Assembly (NCBI GenBank): GCA_964440915.1
Contig: CAYTTV010000013.1
Span: 11,923 to 75,922, forward strand
DNA: 64,000 bases
Direction of reading: 5' to 3'
Source: CAMPJM01 sp964440915
GTDB lineage: Bacteria > Bacteroidota > Bacteroidia > Cytophagales > Cyclobacteriaceae
Part shown: positions 16,102-22,871 of the stretch, one piece after another
How the letters are laid out: each line of letters begins with the position of its first letter
How positions within the stretch are numbered: the first letter of the stretch is position 1
The notes under the pieces: model-generated
The model's input: only the letters and a program-made list of their open reading frames with translations
The model's database searches: none
What the model was told of the DNA's origin: nothing
Program-made: the position numbers and the translations under genes

Positions 16102-18464
16102 TGAAAAAGAATTCTTTAAGCGTATTTCTTATCACTATAATAAGCCTATTATTTGCAGGATGTGGCAGCGAAATGAGGTCACAAGAAGGCGTACCTGAAA
16201 CAAGAACCGTTACTTTATTCAATGAAGGCTGGGAATTCACCCGAGATGCCGAAGGAGCCAATGGTTGGAAAGAAGTCAGGTTGCCCCATACACCCAAGAT
16301 TGAGCCGCTCATCGTGAACGACCAATGGCAAGGCATCTGTTGGTATAAAAAAACGATCACAGTAGAGCAGGCTGAAAACCAAAGGACATTCCTCAGATTT
16401 GAGGGCGTCATGCATGAGGCAGATGTGTGGATAGACACAGTACATATAGCACACCATTTAGGGGGCTACCTTCCCTTTATCATCGACATCACCCCTTATA
16501 TTAAAAATGGATCTGCTGAAATAAAAGTAAAAGTAAACAATGAAGACAATCCAATTATCCCTCCTGGCAAGCCCCTGAATGATCTTGACTTCAATTATTA
16601 TGGTGGCCTCTATCGGGACGTTTTCTTGATCACCACAAATGAAATCCACATTACAGATGCGGTAGAAGATGAGGAAAAAGGGGGAGGCGTATTGATTTAT
16701 TTCGATGACGTTACGGCTGAAAGAGGCAAAGGAATGCTTCAAGTTCAGTTTAAGAACAACAAAGATGAGAACGTTAAAGTCCACCTTGCGGCCACCCTAA
16801 AGCACGGCAATGATGCCATAGAGTGGGCTTCTGAGCCAATAGAAGTTACAGCAAACAGCGATGGAAAAATCCTACAGGCTGTTGAGGTTGAGCAGCCCAG
16901 GCTATGGTCGCCACAGCACCCCAATCTATATCAACTAGAAGTTGTATTATATGCAGACGACAAAGTGGTGGATCGCTATACTGAAACGACCGGCATTAGA
17001 AGCATCGCTTTGCAAGAGGACGGCTTTTATCTCAATGGCGAGAAGCTTTTTATTCGAGGCACCAACAGGCATCAGGAATATCCTTATGTAGGCTATGCCT
17101 TATCGCCGGAAGCCAACTTCCGGGATGCCGTCAAAATAAAGAATGCAGGCTTTGACCTTGTCCGTCTTGCGCATTACCCTCAATCCACAGCTTTTTTAGA
17201 TGCCTGTGATGAGTTGGGCTTGATTGTAATGAACTGCTTGCCAGGATGGCAATTTATTGGCGATGATGCATTTCGCGAAGTTGCCTTTCAGAACATTCGG
17301 GATATGGTACGAAGGGATAGAAACCATCCCAGTATATTTTTCTGGGAAGTGTCACTCAACGAGTCGGACATGGATGATGCATTCATGACAAAAGCCAATG
17401 AAATCTTGGACGAAGAATTGCCATTCAATCATGTTTATAGTGCTGGATGGATAGACCATGAAACCTATGACCTGTTTATTCCTGCGAGGCAACATGCCAA
17501 GCCTCCTCATTATTGGAATCACTACAAAGAGGGCAAGCGCAGTATTTTCATTGCCGAGTATGGCGATTGGGAGTATTATGCGCACAACGCCGGCTTCAAT
17601 CAAAAGGCATTCAGCGACCTGAGAGAAGAAGAAAGGACAAGCCGGCAGCTAAGGGGCGTCGGAGAAAAAGGATTGCTACAACAGGCGCTTAACTTCCAAG
17701 AAGCTGCCAACTCTAACCGAAAAGGAAGTAATGGTACTATTGGAGACGCCAACTGGCTTATGTTTGACTATAACCGAGGCTATGCGGATGATATCGAATC
17801 TTCCGGCATAAGTGACATATTCCGTATCCCTAAGTTTACCTACTATTTTTACAAAAGTCAGCGTTCACCCGAAGGAAACCTGGAACATCCTGCCCTGGAG
17901 TCTGGGCCTATGGTATATATTGCTTCTTATTGGGAGCCTACGTCTTCTACAGAAATCAAGGTTTTCAGTAACTGCGAAGAGGTTGCGCTGTACTTAAACG
18001 ATCAATTGATTGCTCGGAATACACCAAATATTTCTGAAATATCGGATCATCTTAATCATCCTCCCTTCATATTTAACCTGTCGGGTTTTGAAGAAGGGAC
18101 ACTAAAAGCGGTAGGCTATATTGATGGCAAGGAAGTAGTCGAACATCAGGTAAGCACGTCAGGGAAGCCTGCTAAAATACAATTGATGGCAGACCAATCT
18201 GGCAAAACGTTTTCGGCAAATGATGTGATTTTTGTTTATGCCCAAATTTTAGACGAGAACAATGAACCTGTATATGAAAATAATATTCCTGTTAAGTTCT
18301 CTATTCTAAAAGGAGATGGGAATATTATTGGAGGAGAAGTAATCAACAGTGAGGCAGGGATCAGTACCATTTTGTTAAAAACTCAAGCAGCGGATAGTAT
18401 TACCATTCAGGCATCTGCAGTTGGTCTGGAAGGAGATGAAATAAATATTGAAATTCAACATTAA
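16101..18464 (+). CDS. GH2 beta-galactosidase-like lipoprotein
   Basis: A 787-residue GH2 enzyme with a lipoprotein signal (LLFAGC, Cys21). The N-terminal jelly-roll sugar-binding domain (about 35-185) is followed by an Ig-like domain (about 190-300) and the TIM barrel. The barrel has acid/base Glu421 (FFWEVSLNESD) and nucleophile Glu486 (SIFIAEYGDWEYY). C-terminal Ig-like domains cover about 600-787 (KVFSNCEEVALYLND, then GKPAKIQLMAD). It probably removes galactose from galacto-oligosaccharides made by the two GH53 enzymes. It is the last gene of the operon, coupled by one base to the upstream GH53. Confidence 0.93.
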   Translation: MKKNSLSVFLITIISLLFAGCGSEMRSQEGVPETRTVTLFNEGWEFTRDAEGANGWKEVRLPHTPKIEPLIVNDQWQGICWYKKTITVEQAENQRTFLRFEGVMHEADVWIDTVHIAHHLGGYLPFIIDITPYIKNGSAEIKVKVNNEDNPIIPPGKPLNDLDFNYYGGLYRDVFLITTNEIHITDAVEDEEKGGGVLIYFDDVTAERGKGMLQVQFKNNKDENVKVHLAATLKHGNDAIEWASEPIEVTANSDGKILQAVEVEQPRLWSPQHPNLYQLEVVLYADDKVVDRYTETTGIRSIALQEDGFYLNGEKLFIRGTNRHQEYPYVGYALSPEANFRDAVKIKNAGFDLVRLAHYPQSTAFLDACDELGLIVMNCLPGWQFIGDDAFREVAFQNIRDMVRRDRNHPSIFFWEVSLNESDMDDAFMTKANEILDEELPFNHVYSAGWIDHETYDLFIPARQHAKPPHYWNHYKEGKRSIFIAEYGDWEYYAHNAGFNQKAFSDLREEERTSRQLRGVGEKGLLQQALNFQEAANSNRKGSNGTIGDANWLMFDYNRGYADDIESSGISDIFRIPKFTYYFYKSQRSPEGNLEHPALESGPMVYIASYWEPTSSTEIKVFSNCEEVALYLNDQLIARNTPNISEISDHLNHPPFIFNLSGFEEGTLKAVGYIDGKEVVEHQVSTSGKPAKIQLMADQSGKTFSANDVIFVYAQILDENNEPVYENNIPVKFSILKGDGNIIGGEVINSEAGISTILLKTQAADSITIQASAVGLEGDEINIEIQH

Positions 18465-18781
18465 TAGACTATTTCTTGAAGACTCTCTCATCTGATATAA
18501 GATATTTGTCGTCCGATACGGCTGGTTAGTTTTAACAAAGAGATTTTTTAAATAGCGATAGAATCGCTGTTCTCGCCAGCCCTCGTTTGCAACGAGGGCT
18601 GGCGAGGTTTATGAACCACCAGCAAAATAGGGGGAAATAATAAACCTATAAGGTTCGACGGGGGTACCATAAGAGCATTATGGTAAATGTCTTTGTAGAT
18701 ATTTATAAACAATGGCAGAAAAACCTAATAGGTCTAAGGGTGCCCGCCATAAGCTATCTGCCATGTTGTGGATCGCCTGTT
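18465..18781. other. Spacer after the galactan operon
   Basis: It contains a 6-bp palindromic hairpin AGCGAT/ATCGCT (18554-18568) and the strong 16-bp hairpin listed separately. The remainder (18607-18781) shows no recognised gene. Confidence 0.5.
18572..18606. repeat. 16-bp TGC-loop hairpin, possible operon terminator
   Basis: The arms CTCGCCAGCCCTCGTT (18572-18587) and AACGAGGGCTGGCGAG (18591-18606) pair perfectly around a TGC loop. It is the longest member of the TTTGCAA hairpin family. There is no U-run after it (GTTTATGAA), so Rho-independent termination is uncertain, but it would protect or end the galactan mRNA. Confidence 0.7.
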
Positions 18782-18975
18782 TTAGGCTAATTTCACAAAG
18801 TTGTCTTCAAGCTTTACGTTGAAGTTTATCTCAGCTTTAAGAGCCTTAAACACCTTTAAAATAGTGTCAACTGTGGCACTATTTGCGCTACTCTCAAGTT
18901 TGGAAATCTGAGATTTCTGAACGCCTACCAATTTTCCTAATTGTTCCTGCGTCAGGTTACGCTCTTGTCTGGCTG
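18782..18975 (-). CDS. higA: HigA-like XRE antitoxin, 3' part (5' end in assembly gap)
   Basis: On the minus strand a frame enters from the N gap and reads ARQERNLTQEQLGKL, VGVQKSQISKLE, then TVDTILKVFKALKAEINF and VKLEDNFVKLA before the stop at 18782-18784. This is a Cro/C1-type helix-turn-helix with the tail usual in HigA antitoxins, which neutralise the HigB/RelE-type RNase toxin and repress their own operon. The start and the expected upstream toxin gene are missing; they may be hidden in the gap, whose 100 N are a placeholder length. The symbol is a family-level guess. Confidence 0.7.
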
Positions 18976-19075
18976 NNNNNNNNNNNNNNNNNNNNNNNNN
19001 NNNNNNNNNNNNNNNNNNNNNNNNNNNNNNNNNNNNNNNNNNNNNNNNNNNNNNNNNNNNNNNNNNNNNNNNNNN
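18976..19075. other. Assembly gap (100 N)
   Basis: Exactly 100 N, a standard placeholder, so the real missing length is unknown. It cuts the HigA-like gene. Confidence 0.98.
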
Positions 19076-19129
19076 TACGTTGTGGATTACTAATCTAATA
19101 AATTTCCAACCTAATTGAAGCAGTTGTTA

Positions 19130-19141
19130 AAATGTACATTT
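19130..19141. promoter_or_regulatory. Palindrome, possible operator of the HigA locus
   Basis: AAATGTACATTT is a perfect 12-base palindrome located upstream (minus-strand sense) of the HigA fragment. HigA proteins bind such short dyads, but the gap prevents fixing the promoter. Confidence 0.3.
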
Positions 19142-19179
19142 AAACTTCTACATTACACATTTAATCATCAGCATAAAAC

Positions 19180-19222
19180 CCTCCAAGCGTTGATTTAGAA
19201 AAGATCCGTTGGAGGCTTTTTT
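19180..19222. terminator. Bidirectional terminator
   Basis: CCTCCAAGCG (19180-19189) pairs with CGTTGGAGG (19207-19215) with one bulged base. It is followed by TTTTTT (19217-19222) on the plus strand and GGTTTTATG on the minus strand. On the minus strand it can end the TonB-receptor transcript. Confidence 0.6.
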
Positions 19223-19240
19223 AGCACTACTCGTCGATGA

Positions 19241-19288
19241 GATTTCAAATATTTATTCCGCGAAAGCTCCATAAATTTTGAAATGACG
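19241..19288 (+). repeat. Family D hairpin (copy 3)
   Basis: The same hairpin as 6532-6579 and 8405-8452, from GATTTCAAATATTTAT to GAAATGACG, differing in one loop base (CGCGAAAG instead of CGCTAAAG). It lies just past the 3' end of the TonB receptor gene. Confidence 0.85.
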
Positions 19289-19340
19289 CTGAGAATAATT
19301 GGGTCTAGTTTTCGACCTGGGTTAAAACTAAAACCCCAAT

Positions 19341-21767
19341 TTAAAACTCAAATATAAACCCTAACGAAGGTACTATAGTGGCATTTCTATCTTCAAGGAT
19401 TATCGGTATGGCATTGCTGCCATCGATCTGTATAGGCTGGCCATCTGTGGTCTTGAATCCTGAGTTTTCTTCGTTGCGCTCAAAGGTAAACTTGGGCAAG
19501 GATGGCGTTTTGTAAAAGAGCACGTTTTGGAAATCTACAAACAAGCTCAGACTTACTTTTTCGAAATTGAACTTCTTGTCCACCCGCAAATCCAATTGCT
19601 GAAAGGCGTCCAATCTCCTGCCGTTCAATTGGCTGTAGTCGTAGATGCCTCTACCTGTTGTGAGATAGTTGGCAGTAGACATTGGAACATCATAAGGCGT
19701 ATAGGGTTGTCCACCTGCGATTCGGTATTTGAGCCCAACATCCCAATTGTTCTTGAACTTGTAACCTAAAGTGGATGAAATGACGAAACCGTAATCCCAT
19801 GTAGAAGGGTTGAACTTATTGTCAACGCCAGAAAAGGCTGATTTGTAAACAGTAGCGCTGGCGACATAAAACAGGTTCTTGATCAGCTTCTGCTGTACAT
19901 AGGTTTCTAAGCCATAAACACGGCCCTTGCCAGTGGAAACATAGTGTTCACCGCCGACGGCCGAATAGTCCGTGCCGATGTTGGCAAAAGATATCCCACT
20001 TTCGAGAGAAACAGGATAGTTGTTATAATCCTTATAAAATGCTTCAACGGTAAAGCGGAAATCGTTACGGGGAATAAATTGCGTGCCCAGCGTATAATGA
20101 ATCGAATTGATATACTTCAGATTTTTATTTACCAAAGTATTATCGGCATCTCTAAAACCGAGCATGGTATAAACCGGAAGCTTGTAATAACTGCCCACCG
20201 AGGCGGAGATATTCCATTTGTCATTGGTCGCATAGGAAACTGATACTCTTGGAGAAAAGGTCTTCAAGGGATTCAACCCATCCCCTGTGAAGGTATTGAT
20301 ATCTGACCTAAAGCCTCCCGAGATCAAGAAACTATCATCAAAAAAGTATTTGGAAAAGTGAGCATAGGCACCCATCCTGAAAAAATCAATGGCGGTTTCA
20401 CTAAATATGCTCATGGCTGGAACTGTTGTACCTCCACCAGGAGCTGTCACTTCTTGTCGGATGGTGTTAAAAATAGAGGCGTCATATTTCACATACTGTC
20501 CATTGATCCCATAGCTGTACTTCCACCCATTGATATACTTATTTACATCCAACCGCAACTTGTTTTCTATTTCGTGGCTTCCTAGCGAAAACAGTTTGTC
20601 TCCCGACCTCAGCGCATTGTTTTCATACCGGTCAGCACTGTTAAAAAACATATTCCTACTCAAAGCGACAGTAAAATAGCCATTGCTGACCAATCGCTTC
20701 AAACTTGCCCCTACGGTGTAATTCCACTGCTTGATCAATGGATTGGCGCGGATGATGTATTCGTTGTTGGCGTCTGCATCCTTAGAAGCTTCCAAGCTAA
20801 AATTATCAATGGCGCCCACACCTATAAAATTAAGTTCTGTCTTATTGTCAATTTTATGATTGATTTTGTACTGAAAATCCCAATAGTCTGGCCGGATGGG
20901 CAAATCCAATAGTTTGAACAGATATTGCAGGTATGACCTTCTTGCGGAAGCCAAAAATGTTGTCTTCTTTCCTAAAGGTCCTTCCAAAGTTGTGGCGAAC
21001 TCACTCCCAGAAAGTCGGATGTTACCGCTCAACTTATCCGGGTTGCCATCTCGCTGTTTGATCACAATCGTAGAAGCCAAAGCATTGTCATACCGGCTAT
21101 CAAAAGCAGAGGATGTCAGTTGTACATCTTGAATAAAGGAAACATTTAAAATACCAGTTGCTCCGCCACTCGCTCCCTGCGTTTGAAAATGGTTGAGCAC
21201 AGGGATTTCAATGCCATCCAAATAATATACATTTTCACTAGGCCCGCCACCTCGCACAATGATGTCGTTTCTGTTGGGCGCAGTACCACCTGCCACGCCA
21301 GGCAGCACTTGAATCACTTTAGAAACGTCAAAATTTCCACCTGGATTTACCTTTATCTCCTCAGCACTTAGCCTTTGTGTTGCCAATGGTGTAACCATAT
21401 CGGTCGCTCTAACCGTTCTGCCCACGCTAACCACTACTTCATCAAGCTGTTCGGCACTTTCTACCAATTCAATCTGTAGCACTTGTGCATTGCCAGAAGT
21501 GAGATTGATATTGTAGGAAATGAAAGTTTGATAACCTACATATGATGCCTCTAGGCTGTACCTTCCGACTCTAGTCTGCAATTTGAAAGAACCATTTACA
21601 TCGGTAATGGCATATATTGTATCACTCCCTATCAACGCTATTGTGACGCCGGGCAACAGCTCCTGCGTATTTCTGTCCTTAACTGTTCCATTGACAATTC
21701 CCATTGTTTGAGATTTTACCGAAACAAGGGATAAAAAGAACAAAGTAAGGGCGATGAAATATTTCAT
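19341..21767 (-). CDS. TonB-dependent receptor with carboxypeptidase-regulatory domain
   Basis: An 808-residue outer-membrane protein: signal peptide (1-19, ending VKSQ), a carboxypeptidase-D-like domain (about 22-105), then LDEVVVSVGRT, a plug domain (about 120-240, with NDIIVRGGGPSENVYYLDGIEIP) and a barrel ending in Phe. Unlike the SusC protein it is shorter and has no SusD partner, so it more likely takes up a metal chelate, vitamin or peptide than a glycan; the cargo is unknown. It is divergent from a MarR-type regulator across about 107 bases that hold a -7 box (minus strand, 21784-21791) and a dyad, so MarR probably controls it. Confidence 0.93.
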   Translation of the reverse strand: MKYFIALTLFFLSLVSVKSQTMGIVNGTVKDRNTQELLPGVTIALIGSDTIYAITDVNGSFKLQTRVGRYSLEASYVGYQTFISYNINLTSGNAQVLQIELVESAEQLDEVVVSVGRTVRATDMVTPLATQRLSAEEIKVNPGGNFDVSKVIQVLPGVAGGTAPNRNDIIVRGGGPSENVYYLDGIEIPVLNHFQTQGASGGATGILNVSFIQDVQLTSSAFDSRYDNALASTIVIKQRDGNPDKLSGNIRLSGSEFATTLEGPLGKKTTFLASARRSYLQYLFKLLDLPIRPDYWDFQYKINHKIDNKTELNFIGVGAIDNFSLEASKDADANNEYIIRANPLIKQWNYTVGASLKRLVSNGYFTVALSRNMFFNSADRYENNALRSGDKLFSLGSHEIENKLRLDVNKYINGWKYSYGINGQYVKYDASIFNTIRQEVTAPGGGTTVPAMSIFSETAIDFFRMGAYAHFSKYFFDDSFLISGGFRSDINTFTGDGLNPLKTFSPRVSVSYATNDKWNISASVGSYYKLPVYTMLGFRDADNTLVNKNLKYINSIHYTLGTQFIPRNDFRFTVEAFYKDYNNYPVSLESGISFANIGTDYSAVGGEHYVSTGKGRVYGLETYVQQKLIKNLFYVASATVYKSAFSGVDNKFNPSTWDYGFVISSTLGYKFKNNWDVGLKYRIAGGQPYTPYDVPMSTANYLTTGRGIYDYSQLNGRRLDAFQQLDLRVDKKFNFEKVSLSLFVDFQNVLFYKTPSLPKFTFERNEENSGFKTTDGQPIQIDGSNAIPIILEDRNATIVPSLGFIFEF

Positions 21768-21783
21768 AAATTTAAATTTAGTG

Positions 21784-21813
21784 CAAATATATACTAAAAG
21801 TAATTACCTTAGT
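21784..21813 (-). promoter_or_regulatory. TonB-receptor promoter element with overlapping MarR-type dyad
   Basis: On the minus strand TATATTTG (21784-21791) matches TAnnTTTG. Immediately upstream lies ACTAA, GTAATTAC, TTAGT (21793-21813), an inverted repeat with the palindromic core GTAATTAC. A regulator bound there would cover the region between -10 and -33 of the receptor promoter and also the GTG at 21812. Confidence 0.55.
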
Positions 21814-21874
21814 GGATGTTAAGCATTATATAGAAATAAATAGTATAATAATACACCAGTATAGTGAAAATGGC

Positions 21875-22543
21875 ATGAATTACAGGCTAGTAAAAGATAT
21901 CATTGATATAGCAGAAGCATTTGAAAAAGAGAATGCTCAGCGAAACCAATACACAAATGACATTAACGGGTTTAAGAAATGGATGTTAGAGCGTCATTCT
22001 AAAGACTGTCCCATTGATGAGCCTCAATGGGAAGGAAAAGAAAAAGGAAGAAGTGCGGAAAGTGTGATCAGTACTTTTATAGTTCACATGAACCGATATG
22101 CCAAAAATTATGCTAAATCTGCCATTCATGGTTCTGACTTTTCCACACAAGAAGATTTCATTTATCTTATTAACCTGAAAGCTTTTGGAGAAATGACCAA
22201 GATGGCGCTGATCCGGAAAAACATCCATGACAAGCCCGCTGGAATACAGATTATCAATCGCCTTATCAGACAGGGATGGGTCGAGCAGCGATATTCGATC
22301 ACAGACAGGCGCAGCAGGGTTATCAGCATTTCTCCTTCCGGAATGAAGGCACTTAAAAACCAAATGGCTAAAATAAGGAAAGCTACTACTATCGTAACAG
22401 GTGACCTGACCTATACCGAAAAGATGCAATTGATTTATTTATTAGATAAGCTAAATGATTTTCATTATCCGCTATACAAGCAAAACCTTGATGGAGGAAA
22501 GCTACTAGAAGAAGCCTCTAGAATGCAAAAATTTGATAAATAA
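21875..22543 (+). CDS. MarR-family transcriptional regulator
   Basis: A start at ATG 21875 (MNYRLVKDIIDIAEAFE) is chosen over a GTG at 21812 because that GTG lies inside the operator-like dyad, only 44 bases from the divergent gene. The protein has about 222 residues. The winged-helix part shows FGEMTKMALIRKNIHDKPAGIQIINRLIRQGWVEQ with the wing ITDRRSRVISISPSG, as in MarR. The N-terminal 60 residues and C-terminal helices form the usual dimer region. MarR proteins repress a neighbouring gene until a ligand binds; the divergent TonB receptor is the obvious target. The ligand is unknown. Confidence 0.88.
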   Translation: MNYRLVKDIIDIAEAFEKENAQRNQYTNDINGFKKWMLERHSKDCPIDEPQWEGKEKGRSAESVISTFIVHMNRYAKNYAKSAIHGSDFSTQEDFIYLINLKAFGEMTKMALIRKNIHDKPAGIQIINRLIRQGWVEQRYSITDRRSRVISISPSGMKALKNQMAKIRKATTIVTGDLTYTEKMQLIYLLDKLNDFHYPLYKQNLDGGKLLEEASRMQKFDK

Positions 22544-22622
22544 ACCTTTAAGTTAACAATTGGCTGTCTTGCTGTAGCGAGTCCATCACTGTGAAAATCA
22601 CAAATTATAGTGGACAATGAGA

Positions 22623-22796
22623 TCATCCCCACCAGCAATAAAACACAAAAAACATAAGGGTAAGGCTGCCGTATATTTTCAACACCTTTAGCCGATTGGC
22701 AAAATCTGACCACCAAAGCACCATCCATGGCTTATATAGCCCTACTAGGGTAGTAAAAGCAGTAAATGCACTAAGCAACAACCATACATTAGCCAT
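22623..22796 (-). CDS. Small membrane protein, 57 aa
   Basis: An ATG at 22796 on the minus strand opens MANVWLLLSAFTAFTTLVGL, then YKPWMVLWWSDFANRLKVLK and IYGSLTLMFFVFYCWWG, ending at TGA 22623-22625. Two hydrophobic segments flank a basic loop with two Trp-rich motifs (KPWMVLWW), a pattern seen in small Bacteroidetes membrane proteins. It is followed in the same direction by nothing until the convergent MarR gene, and preceded by the infB terminator. I do not know its role. Confidence 0.6.
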   Translation of the reverse strand: MANVWLLLSAFTAFTTLVGLYKPWMVLWWSDFANRLKVLKIYGSLTLMFFVFYCWWG

Positions 22797-22820
22797 AGAG
22801 CAAACGCACTAGTATTCAAC

Positions 22821-22850
22821 AAAAAAAGCCGGCGCTTGCAAGCCGGCTTT
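22821..22850 (-). terminator. Rho-independent terminator of rimP-nusA-infB
   Basis: On the minus strand AAAGCCGGC pairs with GCCGGCTTT around an 8-base loop and is followed by a run of seven T. It lies just past the infB stop. Confidence 0.9.
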
Positions 22851-22871
22851 CCATAAATGTTTAATAGGCAA

